The notes: generated from the letters alone by a model not told the origin. Shown: positions 44,346 to 57,381, numbered from the stretch's first letter. The stretch is DNA of 64,000 nt from Marsupella aquatica (GCA_973895155.1 OZ316892.1:4712001-4776000), one strand, 5' to 3'. A program made the numbers and translations.

Positions 44346-44965
44346 TGAGAGGTCGTCTGCTCCCCTAGGCAACTTGGTTGTATCTTTTGCTGTGTGCATA
44401 TACAGATCCGTGTCTCATACCAGATAATTAACTTAAGGGTCCTGCCCTGATCTCTCTCACAAGCTGTCTGGAAGCTGTAAATGACCCTTGCTTCCACAAG
44501 TTAGCGTCATAGCAGAGAAAATCTGCTACCTGCTCTTGCAAGTAGTTGCTCGCTCAGTATTGGTATCTCTTAATAATCTTGGGTTACAATTATTTTCTGG
44601 TCCTCACGATAACAGACTTCAACTTCAAAATGTTCGAAATGTCCGAAAGAGAATACTCAGATATTCTCGAGTCAAGAACGTTCGTATTACATGAGAGCGT
44701 TTCAGCAACTGTCAAATGGGAACGTTTTACATCAACGAATCTGAAGATTTTACCCTGGAATGGCTTCTTTTTTCATCGCCAAAATTGAAGGGCAACAATG
44801 TGTTACACAGTAGAGGGATGGGTAATATCTAGTCTGAGAACCAGATCATCTTAATCTGAATTTGTGGATTAAACATGCCACTTTTGAATGAGTAATTAGA
44901 ACCAATGGTGATATTGCTATTTTACGCTCAAGTACCAAAAGTCTAAGCTAATGCTTTTGAAAGAT
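44346..44965. other. 3' flank of the KMS1-type gene
   Basis: No gene seen on the plus strand. It probably contains the 3' untranslated region and end signals of the minus-strand gene at 44,966-48,563. Confidence 0.5.
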
Positions 44966-46279
44966 TCATTGTTCATTCCGGTCGTGTCCACTATTCACGG
45001 AAGGTAACATTTCCGGTTGTTGCTGCTCTATAGCCACCAACTCAGAGTGATGCTCCTCAGCAAGAACCCCCTGAGCCACCGAAGATACAATAGAACCTGC
45101 AAATCCCAACATCACAAGGAGCACAACCGTATTCCAAGCAAATGCCACCATACTTCCCTTCGGAACCTGCATTGCAAGGAACGAGTCAATACAGGCATTT
45201 CATTTTACAAGCTTTAAGCTATAGGGCATTAAAATCTTGAAACTTGTTATCAATCTGCTTAACAAACAATTTTTTTTGTACGGCACAGTAAAACCGTACT
45301 CGAATTCTTGGAAGTGGAATCCAGAACCAAGCACATCCAAGCGTCTTTGTACTTGAAATAAGGATTGATGGAATTGATGAGAAGCTGATTTCGGGACTTC
45401 TCAATACCTTTGCTACAGCAGGCTTCGAGTTGCTGAACTTCGACTTAGCGTTCTCAAGGGCAGCCGTGATGCTTGGAGTAAGGTGAGCAAAGGCTGGCAA
45501 ATGGTCCATCAACCAAGCTAGGCCAAGACCTATCAAGTGAACCACATACGGGTTGGACACCATAATTATGAAAATAGTCTGTGAAAGCACAAGCAGGTCA
45601 GACGTCAGAGGAAACACAGCTCACTTGAATGTTTGCGATAATTATTTTAACTGCTAATCCACGTAAGATGTAATTGATGGCACAAATCTCGATAGTTTCT
45701 TGCACAAAAATATATGTTGCCTACTGCAAAGGTTCTGTGCAAACCTGAATGTGGGTCTTGATTAAAGCCTTCCCAATCAAAGTTGCTGCAAAAAACTTCC
45801 AGAAAGGAACCAGAAACTGCCCACACAGAATCCCTGCCAGATCAAACAGGGGATTGGGGATCTGCACAAAAGACAATTCCGAAGACTTCAGTCGAGTCCA
45901 GGAAGAAATCAATATGACGAAAAAAGTAATGATTTGCAGGTATGAATGTGCATGAGATGTCAGAGAAGTATAAAACTCACAGAGGCAAATAAGAGGATCG
46001 TGAAAAATCCAAAGTTCTCGAAGTGATTGATCATCCACAGCTTGGAGCGCTCAAACAGGCTGTTTGGAGAATCTCCTGCGCTGACCAATTCATCGAGCTC
46101 TTTCAACCTTTCTCCAGCCAGTCGAGCTACAGCAATAACGACACAGCCACGGAGAGTAAAAATCAATTTAATAATATGATGAAAATTGATATGTCACAGG
46201 TCCGTTAGTCTGCAATGGCGTAGACGAAGCTCATCCGACTGACTCATATTAACCTATAACAACCAAATAAACAAACAAA

Positions 46280-46316
<37 letters not shown>

Positions 46317-48563
46317 CACGAACGCACATTTGAGAATCAGTAATCTACCTTGTCTCGATACGAAATAAGGAGGAAGCTCTCCAAAAGCAGTTCCAATGCC
46401 CCATAGAATAGCTTCCAGCTGTATTTGGAGCAAAACACTGTGCAGTGGAACCATATATAGCAATGAGTCTGAAGCCAAACGTGGATACAATGATGGCCCA
46501 ATTTCCGAACAATCCTTGAAGGCCCACGAAGATGAACTCCCCCACTGAGCAGTATCGTATGGGGCACTCTTTAAATCAACCCGTCCACATTGTGTGGCCT
46601 TCAACGTGAACATGGCAACATGTGGTCCCAAGTACAGCACAAATGTATGTAGACCAGAACCTGAAATATTACGTGCACCACATGCAAGGGTCACTGGTAA
46701 GACCAAAAGCTACTACTAAGAGGAGAACTATCAGAAAAGTATAACGCAGACTAAATGAGAAGTTTTGCGAGGAAAGTGGAGAATAGGTTGTACTGTCCCT
46801 TCTTCACGAAATTGTCAAGAGAATCTCAACACACGACCCAGCCAGAGAACAAAGTAGCCAATTCCAGAAACGAAAGCTCCGAAAGATCCAAGGAAAACAG
46901 GTAGAAAAGAGGATTCCAAGAAAAAAAAGTACCTAATCCAATAGAGGAAGCCACCCCAAGGGCTACCCACCAGACAACATATCTTGCCCAAGCCAAAGTT
47001 TCCTTTATGTACTGTTTCAAACAAAGTAATCATATCGGTCAGTTGTATCACCACAGAGAGAATTCTGTTTACTGGCTGCGAGTCACAAAACGACCAGAAT
47101 AGTACTAGTCTGTTTTGCATTTCAAAACCATGCTCAAACCTTCCCCTAGCACTTCAATCCATCAAAGTTACTCTGCTCAACACTGGTAGTAGACTCCAAT
47201 GAGTTTTCCGTTCAGTGAACCACAAACTTCACAATACTAGCTACTGGTCCTTGTATACAATCTGCATGGCTATTGTGTTCTTCCTCTGACTATTACATTT
47301 TAGGTTTCTGAGAGATACTTCTGCATCTTACCCGTCGGCACTCAACGGCCACAGAGGAAGGATACTTCATTAAAACTGGAATCGCTAATCGATCAGACCA
47401 AGTCAATTCAGCATCAGAAGTAATGATGGGCCAGTATGAGGGGCTTTTTCTTCAAGAATGTAGCTCTGGTAATTCTTTCGCAAAGCAAACCTCGAAACTG
47501 GTTCCGTTCAGAATCTTCAGATCAAGAGGTCGCAAGATTAACTGCGTTCAGAGCTTAGGAAGAATCTTCTGTGCTCCTTGACGACCACAAAAAGCGAGAG
47601 CAGTTCGTTGAGATTAAAAATACCGAACAACTCTCTATACAGTTCTCTGTGTTCATCTGGGACGGTGTTTGGTACAAAATGAATGTTACCGATATCTTCA
47701 TTTCTGGCTAAGCAAGGGAAAGCAAGGAGATCATACCAATTTATGGGGCCCCTCCGTGATATACATAGTTATGCCGACAAGGACCGCGAAGATGAGAGAA
47801 AGCGAGAATGACAAGCGGTGAGAAGTGATGTAGTTCAACAGCAGCCGGAGTTGACGAGACACATAGATACTGAAGTACTGCAGGGTCCTCACTGGTTGTT
47901 TGGCCAAAGACAAACTCTCACGGTCCTGTGCATGCTTCCTCTTCATCTCTGAAACAAACAAGGAGAATATTAACTACAGGTCGAAGAAACCCAAAGCACA
48001 GGGACCATTCCTTCTCACGTAAAACAGATCTCCAAGCATAAGAAGTCATCCTGGAAATTAGTGCAAAGCCAACTCGCATATACCTACTTGGTTTGGCTGA
48101 TATTGTACTCAAAGCGGAAACGAACGCATAATACCCACTTGACACCCTAATCTACTAATCTAATAACGATTGGCATCTTAGAAACTTTGATGGACAAAAC
48201 TTGAAAGGAGAAAAAGCGGATCCCTCCAAATCCGCAACTAGACAAACAACCATGGAGCGATATGCACAATTATCGATGCAGGCCCCTTAGCAGATTCTAC
48301 CGATACATCGACAGTCGATAGAATCAACACATTGAAAGATAAGGCAGTTGGTGCGACTACAACGGCAGCGGTGGAAGCAATTCAGTCATCCCACCACTGA
48401 ATTCCATAATAGCCTGGCTTCAGAGTCACGGCGAGAAAGAAATCTCAATTCTGTGACAGCACCCATTCTTGCTAAGAGATCGAGAGACGATCAATTTCGT
48501 ACCTGCAATTTGACTGGTCTCCCCAACAGTTTGCTCGGATGTGGCGGCAGCGTCGGGATCCAT
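44966..48563 (-). CDS. KMS1: Vacuole membrane protein KMS1/VMP1-type (SNARE-associated/DedA family)
   Basis: Eight exons on the minus strand, all GT-AG and in phase: 48,563-48,503, 47,948-47,737, 47,011-46,933, 46,660-46,349, 46,126-45,981, 45,861-45,745, 45,578-45,408, 45,166-44,966; 1,299 nt, 432 residues, the usual family length. Family marks: ITEGPHKL at the end of a first membrane helix, [73 protein letters not shown], and [20 protein letters not shown] followed by [17 protein letters not shown]. Plant KMS1/2 are ER-Golgi multi-pass proteins related to animal VMP1, needed for early secretory-pathway integrity. Start chosen because exon 1 ends with phase and donor that fit exon 2. Intron 4 holds a CA microsatellite. 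The N-terminal 20 residues are not conserved. Confidence 0.92.
46262..46315. repeat. (AAAC)n/(CA)n microsatellite
   Basis: Runs of AAAC units pass into about 16 CA dinucleotides, within intron 4 of the KMS1-type gene. The length is probably polymorphic. Confidence 0.95.
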
Positions 48564-49699
48564 AGCTGAAAGATAAATAGCAGCTCCAATAAATTCCGCC
48601 AGGGCAGGTCTGAAGTCACAGCGACTACTCGAGCATTCTGCGCGCCTGTCCTGTTTGCCAGACTACCCAGCTCAAAACAAAAAGTCCCACCCTTTCTTGA
48701 AATGACCTGAGGTGTAAATTAAACCCTAGCAACCCGTCTCGTTTAAGTACAGCATTCACCGTCCGAGAGAGCGTGAGCTCAATCCTCACAGAGAAGGATT
48801 AACCGACGAATGACTGGTGGATGTGCAGAAGGAATGGAAGCCATCAACAGTAACTACTCAGTTGAATCAACCACTTAAATGTGAGGAAACCCGATGCACC
48901 AACATCGAAGGAGTTCACAATCCTTCCAGACTTTGGCCAATTAGGGCAAAATGGTGGCAAGGAGGAGTGGACGCTAACTAAAGAGACAGCCTTGCAAGGA
49001 AGACCACGTCGAGGGCAGAAGAAGAAGAAGATCGGCAAAGACAGGACACGAAGAAGAAAAGCACAGTTGTGCACACAAACATTCTCCCCATCCACGGAAG
49101 CAAGCAAGAAAGGCCGTCAACGACTCTCTTCTGTCCCTCTTGCTCCCAATTCGCACAGGACAGGACCGCCGCCTCAACCCAACACCGCGTGGAGGGAGAA
49201 GTCCGATCACAAGGTATAAAGCAATCTCTCCTTGCACAGCTTTTCTTCAGGGTCAATCTCTCTTCAACTATGACTGTCACGAGACAGGCACCACCCCTTC
49301 GGCACCACCCTTCAGCACCACCACTCCACTTTTCCTTGGGCCCACCCACAAAGCGACGACCGAATGAATAACTTTCTCACTCTCGTTCAAAGATTCCTCT
49401 TCTCTCCCTCCTGCTCCCTTCCTTGCAGCAGCTGCTGCTGCGCAGTCAGTCAGTCGAAAACGAAGCCTACTCCATCAAAAATCCAGCAAAATTCTCACAG
49501 CTCCTCCCTTTTTCCATCGCTCAAAGCTCTCCGTCTCTCTCTCGCTCGCTCGCTCCTGTTCTTCCTTCGATGCAAAGGAATGAGCAGCTACAAAAGGAAC
49601 GCAAAATCTCCTTGTACAAATAACACAGTAAGATAAGACGGACGCAAATGTGCCGCAAGACCGCGCGTGGACAGGGCCGCAAGTCAGAGAACGAACACC
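48564..49699. other. Upstream region of the KMS1-type gene
   Basis: Promoter and 5' untranslated DNA, CT/GA-rich. Open frames on both strands at 48.9-49.6 kb overlap one another without preferred frame or motif and are probably chance. Confidence 0.5.
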
Positions 49700-50420
49700 G
49701 GAAAGACACGACGGACGCACGGAGACGGAAAGGGGGGACCAACGCAAGTTTCTACACGACGTCAACAAGGAGCCCTACCGGGAAGAACGGAGTTGCGATA
49801 CATCTGGGCCGTCGGACTATTAAAGTAAGGGTCCAGATCAAAAGTCTGCGGTGAGAATGGGAAGGACAACCCTGTTGGCAAAATGAAAGACACGACGGAC
49901 GCACGGAGACGGAAAGGGGGGACCAACGCGACACGACGTCAACAAGGAGCCCTACCGGGAAGAACGGAGTTGCGATACATCTGGGCCGTCGGACTATTAC
50001 AGTAAGGGTCCAGATCAAAAGTCTGCGGTGAGAATGGGAAGGACAACCCTTTTGGCAAAAGGAAAGACACGACGGACGCACGGAGACGGAAAGGGGGGAC
50101 CAACGCAAGTTCTACACGACGTCACCAAAGAGCCCTACCGGGAAGAGCGGAGTTGCGATACATCTGGGCCGTCGGACTATTACAGTAAGGGTCCAGATCA
50201 AAAGGCTGCGTGGAGAATGGGAAGGACAACCCTGTTGGGTGCGTAGATCGAAGGAAAGACACGACGGACGCAGTGAGAAGGAAGAGGGGGCCAACGCAAG
50301 TTTTATAGGACGTCACAAAAAGAGCCCTACCGGGAAGAACGGAGATGTGAGACATCTGGGCAGTCGGACTCTTAGAATAAGGGTCCAGATCAAAAGGCTG
50401 TGTGGGCAATGGGGCAGGGG
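49700..50420. repeat. Four tandem copies of a 177-192 bp unit upstream of KMS1
   Basis: Units start GAAAGACACGACGGACGCA near 49,701, 49,885, 50,063 and 50,255. Each contains CAACGC, ACGACGTCA or a close variant, GAGCCCTACCGGGAAGA, ACATCTGGGC and GTAAGGGTCCAGATCAAAAG. Within each unit ATCTGG and CCAGAT can pair over about 25-30 bases. Frames across the array are by-products. It may be a minisatellite or the duplicated end of a repeat. Confidence 0.9.
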
Positions 50421-51729
50421 GTGCATAGTAGTCAAATTTATCCCTTTGCCGTGGAGGTCTTTGGTGTTCTTCATCCAACACCTGACCATTTCTTACATAC
50501 TTCAGTTCATTATGTTGAGCTTGGGCCATATCCACCCCAAAACTGCCATCAGAATTTCATCGGTGTATCTGCACATGTAGACTTGCACAAATTTAGGGTC
50601 AAGTGTCCGTCATCACAACATTTTTTAGACAACGGGTGTTTGTGGTTCTTCAGCGTGCTTAAGCTTTCACTATTCTTCATAGGGGTGAGGTTGTTGGTGT
50701 TAGCTAGGGGCCTCTTGTCAGTTTCCTTTGCTTGACCCTTCTATGCAGTTCACCACGGCTCTTCAGTTTGCCGATAGGTAGTGACTCGGTCTTTACATCT
50801 CAGGTTTTAGTTGCGGTTGGCTTTTGCCGGGATCTCTCAGGCTCTTTGGTTCCCTCCCCTTCATTGGGTCTTTTGCCTTATGGACCATGTCTCCCTGTTG
50901 CATGCCTTTTGTGTTTAGGCAGTTTGATATATTTATTTATTTATTTTAGACATCTTGTGAAAGAGTTTTCAAAATAAAAGTCTAGGTGTGCTTGCTCAAG
51001 CCAGGTTTTCTATTTGGATAATCTTTTGGTCTAGGCAGCCATATATTCAATTATACAGTACTTTGTGGATTCAATGGGGCGGAATGGTAGAGTCTAACAA
51101 AACGAAAATATCATTAACCAAATACTGTACTTTTTAAGGTAAAGTGATTGGCAAACCTTTGCCAACAAAAATATGACTGGTCCAGGGCTTAAAGAGCCAC
51201 TGTCCCCCAAGCAAAACTTGGTGGATCCAGGCTACTAAGATAAACTAAAAATGTGCTCTAACAGGGGAAAAAAATTGCTTTGTTTTGTCCTCCCCAAACC
51301 TGGAGGACAGTGGTAGTTTAAAGACAAGGGGGGGGGGGGTAGACCATGATTGAGGGATTCTTTCAGCAGCCACTTTTTGTCAATCAACACCTAAACCATC
51401 ACACAAATTCTATACTCCTTACCATAGAGCACAACTGGTCTCCTCTGGAGTCCTTTGGAGGGGGTATTACTCTTTAGAGGCCTAAGCCTTTGGGGGCATA
51501 ACTTGTCAGGGCACAACCTGGTCCATGAAACAGCACCGCGCCAAGTAGTGTGTGTGCAAAGAGCAAGGACAGAAGGAAAAAAAACCTATGTAACTTTGGC
51601 CAATAAAGTAAGAGTTAGAGCATGAACTACAGGGTATTGCGGGATGTTATTGCCCATAATCCTCAAAACTGGACTTTAATACACCTAAAGCCCACCTGCC
51701 CCTACAAAAGCCCCATTCCCTACCTAGTT

Positions 51730-51910
51730 TTTGCTCTTGTCATGTGGTGAATATTGTACTCACCATAAAAGGTGGAGCACTCACCACAAAAGGTAGACCC
51801 ACGCCCATTCCTTGTCCTGTGGTGCATATTGTACTCACCACAAAAGGTAGACCCACGCCCATTCCTTGTCCTGTGGTGAATATTGTACTCACCACAAAAG
51901 GTAGACCCAT
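51730..51910. repeat. Minisatellite, 3-4 copies of about 60 bp
   Basis: Units share CTTGTCCTGTGGTG, ATATTGTACTCACCACAAAA and GGTAGACCCACGCCCATTC. The first copy is rearranged. Confidence 0.85.
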
Positions 51911-52929
51911 CCCTAGTGCACAGAAATGGAAATCTGTGCACTTTATAATGAGAGTTAGGGATAACTTGTAACTCTTTATAGGTGCACTTGTGACCTGAGA
52001 GTTCTTCTATACTATTTTTAGTAAAAGTACACGAGAATCTTACTAAAGAGGTGATACTAATCTTGATTGGGCCTGCACTGATTGGGCATGCACTAATAAA
52101 GCACAATCTAAAGCTACTCCTTTCGGCAGTGTCTAGAGTGAAGTATCTAGACCATGACTCTAAATGAGAGCATAATTGAAAAGTGAAAATGCAAACAAAA
52201 AACACTAATGGGGCAAAGATGAATAGAAACTGCATGGAATATTTTTTTCAGTAAGGTTCTTTCTTCACCTATCTCTATTTATGTTCAAAGTGTGTAATCA
52301 GGCTAGTGAGGGCATAACTGAAAGTGAGAGGTATATATAAAAACAAGGATGGGGCAATGAATGAGAAATATCATGGAATCCTTTTCTCTAGAAGGTCTTT
52401 TTACTACTCATCTTTGTTTTCATTCAAAGAATGGGCAATAGTGGACAATATAAATAGAGCAAAGTTTAGCCTATTTTTTCTCTATTTTCTATTTCCATAA
52501 AATATTTGCCATAAGTGGCAAATAGTTCTTATTTAGAGAATTGGAATCTAGATCTTAGCCACTAAAAAAACTGGTGAAAAGTACAGTAGTGTTGCCCATA
52601 CCCTAGCTGCCAATCGCCCGGAGTTCAAATCTTGTGAGAGTGGGATCTACCAAGGTTTTTGGCTATGCTACAATTTGCCATAGCCACTCTTTTTCAAGAA
52701 ACCACAGTCGAGAGTAGAAGCTCCCGACGAAACTGGATGGCTTCCTACTCTTGACTAATTTCATAAATATATATCAAACTAAACTGCCAAAAAAACAAAA
52801 ACAGTCCAACCAGGAGACAAATCCCTCAGGCAAGAAACTTGCTTTTATTTTACCTTGTTTGGTGTTAGTACTCTTTGGACCTCTATGTCTTGGACCACTT
52901 TTTCTTGGACCACTTTTTCTTTCAAAAAC

Positions 52930-53080
52930 AAATAGCTCAGCAAAATCTGGAACAAAATTTAGAAGTCTTTCAGTTAACTCAATCAAGGGAAAAGAGGACC
53001 AGTTTTTCTTTCAAAATAAATAGCTCAGCAAAATCTGGAACAAAATTTATAAGTCTTTTACTCAACTCAATCAAGGGAGA
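52930..53080. repeat. Tandem duplication of about 88 bp
   Basis: AGCTCAGCAAAATCTGGAAC at 52,934 and 53,022 starts two copies sharing AAAATTTA-AAGTCTTT and AACTCAATCAAGGGA. Confidence 0.85.
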
Positions 53081-53219
53081 AAAAAGAAAGGCCAAAAAGC
53101 CAAAAGGACCATAAATTGACATATCACTGGAAAGCAAGAATCCCGGCCTCTGCTTGTGGGATAATCTGTCCAGAGGCAATCGAAGTCTTTTGGAGGTGTG
53201 ATCTCTCCTACTCTGTTTT

Positions 53220-53835
53220 TGTCGATCAAATCTGTATGTCCAAAACCGAAAGCAATTCAGTCGTCTTGCGCCCTTTTGCATTTCTCTCTGTCGCTGTTTA
53301 CTGTCAGGAAGTGAACCTGGCTGTGCGATTTTCCGTGCTTTCTCTTTCTCTCTGTGTCGATCAATCTGTGTGTCTCGAACTGAAGCAATTCAGTCGTCTT
53401 GCTCTCGTTTTGCATTTCTCCCTGTTGCTGGTTACTGTCAGAAAGTCAACTTGGCTCTGTGAGTTTCGTGATCCCTCTGGACGGTCAAATTGATCACGGT
53501 GTAGGTCTCAAACCTAACCAATTCAGTCGGCTTGCTCCCTTTGCAGTTCGCTCTGTTGCCTGTCAGCAATTTATCTGAGGTCTTCTTGTGCTCTCTCTTT
53601 CTGTCTCTTCGGACAGAAGTCTCAAACCTGATCAGTTCAGTCGTCTTACTTTTTTGCATTTCCCTGAGTTTGCTCTTTACTGTCAGGAATTCATTTCCCT
53701 GTCCTCCCCTCTCTCCTTTTAAACTGATCAATTTCTAGGTAACCTAACTAATTTGGGCGTCTGTGCTCTCTTTGCGTTTCTGTTTGCTGCTGTTTGCTGT
53801 CAGCAATGTACCTTGGCTCTGCCAGTTCTCGCCTT
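53220..53835. repeat. Five diverged tandem units of 110-135 bp upstream of RPB11
   Basis: The phrase CAATTCAGTCGTCTTGC or a variant recurs near 53,252, 53,387, 53,519, 53,633 and 53,745. Each is followed by TTTGCATTTCTCTCTG-like and TTACTGTCAGGAA-like sequence. The array ends about 125 bp before the RPB11 start codon, so it includes promoter or 5' UTR. Confidence 0.8.
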
Positions 53836-53959
53836 GATTTTGGTTATGGGCGACTGATTGGCCATCATATTCTTCGCTTTCATAATTGTCTGGCAGGCTG
53901 GTAACAGAGACGACTAGACTCGACTAGACCCAGAGTTCCAGTGAAAGAAAGGAGGCAAG

Positions 53960-55243
53960 ATGAACGCCCCGGATCGATATGAGCGCTTCGTCGTGCCCGA
54001 CGGCATGAAAAAGTGAGTTCCCTCGCTCCATCTCGGGAGGTTGATGATGGTGCCCTGCCATGAAGTTGTTCAGTCTACGCACGTCTTGAAGCTCTCTGGT
54101 TTGTGATCTCATAATGCAACTGCTTAACTTCAACCTTGATCGTGATGTCGTCTGAATGTTGTTGAAGTTGAGTGAGGATATAAGGTGTCTTCATGTCCCC
54201 CCATGGAGCGAGAGAGTAGTGCTTCTCTCACACGACGATGGCCACTCCACTACCTCATCTTTATTCAATTCTCAGGGTTTAGGGTTTGTGATAGCAGCAG
54301 GGGTTCCATTGACTCACGGAACTGGTGTGTGGATGGTTCTGTAGAGTGTCTTATCAGAGGGACACGAAAACCATCAATTCTGCAACATTTACTATTCAAC
54401 GGGAGGACCATACCGTTGGGAACGTCATCCGCATGTGAGTTCTTCCGTTTGTCTGTCTGTTGCGCCGGTGGGTTGACGAGTCAGGAGGAATTATCAGCGT
54501 GTTTTAGATCGAAATGCAGTGACCCCTCACTTGCAAACGATTACGCGTTCATGACGTTTGCTCTATCGCGTTCTCCTTTGGCCGATACGAAGTTCTTAAA
54601 AGTTCAACAATGTCAAAGAAGTCCCATAGCCTTTGTTTTCGGATTCATTAATTAATTTTTCATGCTGATTTGCGTTTGCACAGGCAACTGCACAGGGATC
54701 CGAGGGTGCTTTTTGCTGGATACAAACTACCCCATCCACTACAGTACAAGGTGGTGATTAAGGTAAACATGGAAATTCATTTGCTGACTATAATGACCGA
54801 CTATTTTGCGAGCTGTTAAGAATTACCTATTCGAGTTCAGATTCACAGAGGGCTCTGTTGACGCATTATTCCTCGTCTGAGGAGCTACGTCTTTGGAGTG
54901 AATGATAAGAGATTCTTGACAAGCAACGGCGTGCATTTGCAGATCCAAACGACGAGCCAGTCTTCTCCCATGCAAGCATACAACCTTTCAATCAATGATT
55001 TGGACAAGGAGCTCGAACACTTGAAGAGGGTTTTTGAGGTTTGTTCAGAGCATGCTCAATTTTCACATATTTTGTACATTTTACATGACTGCATTCTCGG
55101 TTTCGGGATGGTCTATTTTCCTGTCGTTGCAGCATGGGAATCTATATGAAGTGGTGTTTCAGTTCATAACTTCAGAACTTCTTACAGTGAATTTCAAACT
55201 ACGTGGCAATCTTTTAAAAAGGCGCTTCTGGAAGCATTTATAA
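53960..55243 (+). CDS. NRPB11: DNA-directed RNA polymerase II subunit RPB11
   Basis: Exons with GT-AG borders and matching phases: 53,960-54,012, 54,345-54,434, 54,684-54,762, 54,943-55,038 and, tentatively, 55,133-55,243. Exon 1 encodes [17 protein letters not shown]. Exon 2 encodes [20 protein letters not shown] and [10 protein letters not shown]. Exon 3 encodes [20 protein letters not shown]. Exon 4 encodes [20 protein letters not shown] and [12 protein letters not shown]. This covers the whole RPB11 dimerisation domain that pairs with RPB3 in RNA polymerase II in the nucleus. Plant RPB11 is about 116 residues; exons 1-4 give 106. Exon 5 as drawn adds an unusual 36-residue tail ([11 protein letters not shown]...) not matching the usual FEAEVAKFS-like end, so the 3' end may be drawn wrongly or may be species-specific. 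Confidence 0.9.
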
Positions 55244-57381
55244 TCTCTTGTCACTGGGGTGATCTTTTGAACAAGATTCCTCCGATATTTATGATGATGA
55301 AGAACATGAAATTCTCATGAATATCTTGGCCTAGATCTAGAGTTGACCACGCCGTGAATCTTTTGCTTGCAGTTGGAGATTGCTCAGAAACAATCAGAGT
55401 ATTACTAGCATGAAATGTGGGAGAAACAGCGGGACCATACGGAATTGCCAAAGTTGGAGGGAAAGATGTCTTCTCCAGAATGGCATTTTGGGTCACAACG
55501 ACACTGCAGATGAAATCCCAGCACCTACTAGGGAGTACCTGTACGATTTTTTCCCGATATTGGCGTTTTCTGATCTACACTCTCCTAGGTACCGGCTATG
55601 TTGTCCATGTTAGCACAAGGTTCTCTCAGTGTGGAAGCTCCGCAGTGTTCAAGGAAGTATCTTCGAGAGGATTGACGACTTTGTGTTCAGAAAACATTTA
55701 ACTCTAGGATTCAGTAGACTCTCGATAGGATTTAAAGGTTCAAGGGACATACTTGTAAACGAAGGGCTACCCAGGTGCGACGCAGTGGCTATCTTTATTG
55801 GCATTTGTAAGCAACAATGATAAATACAAACATATTTCGAATATATTCATGCCGTTCTCAACCAACGAAAGCTATTCAAGTATTCATGGGGATGTGTCCC
55901 AGAACCGTGTGTTGCGAGGTTGCAGTGCCCCCGTCTAGGGAGTTTTGATGTGTCTCTTGCTCTACTTTTTCAGTCTCTCCAGTGAGCCTATATGCAATGT
56001 CTTAGCCCGCTTTTCTGTCCCAAGGTTTATATTATCTTTTCAAACTTTCCAAACTTTTCAGACCCTCTTGAAGTAATTTGTTACCTCTCTTTCCTCTTTC
56101 TTTTACATTCTTTGTTGCACATCATTCTCAGACCATCTTGAAGTAATTTGTTACCACTCTTTCCTCTTTCTTTTACATTCTTTGTTGCACATCATTCTCA
56201 GACCCTCTTGAAGTAATTTGTTACCTCTCTTTCCTCTTTCTACACTGTCTTTTACGTTCTTTGTTGCACCTCATTGCAGGTAACACGAACAGCCTGAAAT
56301 CCGGTAGTGTTGCATGATATAGTCAACTCATGATTGCTTCCAAAATCGCTTCGTAAAACCCTGTACGAGCGATGCATGTTGAGAGCCAGGTCTCATTTAA
56401 TACAAGCCCCACGGAGGAACTTTTCTTCATCGTTTGTACACCATACATTTAATGATTGCTAAATGATCCGTTTCTTCCGTTTCAATTTTGGATGCTTCAA
56501 CTTAACGCAACGTTCCAGCAGACTGGTAAAATAATGCGAGAAAATTCGACAGGTCGTCTCTGGATGTAAGCTTCCTAAAACCATCACACTGCTCCAAGAG
56601 GAAAAGCATCTCGGGCAGGCAAGTGAACTGCATTTACAGAGAACATTTACCATTCATATCACGCCCTGAGGAAGCCAATTGCGTTTCTTATTTGACAGAG
56701 GTCACCTGGAAGTAACTTAGAATGCAAACCAAAGTAACCAAATACCACATCCACCATATACTCTACATGCCAAGACCACCGTGCAGCTACTGTACGAGGG
56801 ATCCCTGTCATGCAGATGGTGACCTACTCCCACAGTCACGCCAAAGGAAATCCCAGCCTAGCAATTACGACGGCAGAGATATTCCAGATGATACCGTGGT
56901 CCGTCAATTTTAGGCTCAAGGGACGACTCGCTTCAAGAATCTCCCGCATTCAATGCTAAATGATGGAGGACATGGCTTTCCCTACTAGGGAAACATCGCC
57001 AGACCACTGCCATTCCGGCAAAGAAACAACATTCTAGACACACCGAAGCAGGAGTCACTTGACTTCCGAATAACAAAGCTTGAAAGAAGACAACAGGAGG
57101 CTATTCCTTCACTTCTAAAACTTCATTGGCTTTATTGAAGAATTAATTCTACACTTGGGGACAGTAGAACTGCACCCAAACCTCAAGTGTCAATGACATC
57201 TACGAACTCATCAATTACTTTACTTCAGGACAGGGTGATACTTAAATTGGTTGACTACCTCATATACTTTGATAACTAAGATCCGCAATTTACTAACGTA
57301 TAGATTTTGGAACAAAAACCAAAACATTCACTCCGTGCTTGCTTCACCCTGTGTTGTCCTGTTGCTTGTTGTCCTAGGTTT
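55244..57381. other. Intergenic region between convergent RPB11 and CPN60B genes
   Basis: No gene recognised. The plus frames at 55,380-55,820 have no known motif. It probably contains both 3' untranslated regions. A tandem repeat lies at 56,057-56,278. Confidence 0.5.
56057..56278. repeat. Three tandem copies of about 70 bp
   Basis: Units start CAGACCCTCTTGAAGTAATT near 56,060, 56,130 and 56,200 and share TTGTTACC, CTCTTTCCTCTTTC and ACATTCTTTGTTGCAC. The third has a short insertion. Confidence 0.92.

Larger units (their letters stand above)
50421..53219. other. Intergenic DNA between KMS1 and RPB11, no gene seen
   Basis: No conserved protein. It contains a G run near 51,330, a 4-copy minisatellite at 51,730-51,910, a two-copy duplication near 52,930-53,080, and a possible polymerase III B-box-like GAGTTCAAATC near 52,620 without a convincing tRNA fold. 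Confidence 0.5.

Noticed and set aside
48844-49768. Overlapping frames upstream of the KMS1-type gene
   Set aside because: Low-complexity, both-strand frames in a CT-rich promoter region without motifs.
49752-50535. Frames through the 180-bp tandem array
   Set aside because: The apparent repeat protein only mirrors the DNA repeat, and frame is lost between units of 177-192 bp.
52560-52660. Possible tRNA or second SINE family (GAGTTCAAATC)
   Set aside because: Only a B-box-like match is visible. No cloverleaf, convincing A box, A-rich tail or TSD was found.
55380-55820. Plus-strand frames after RPB11 as a further gene
   Set aside because: No recognisable motif, and reading frames switch without splice support.
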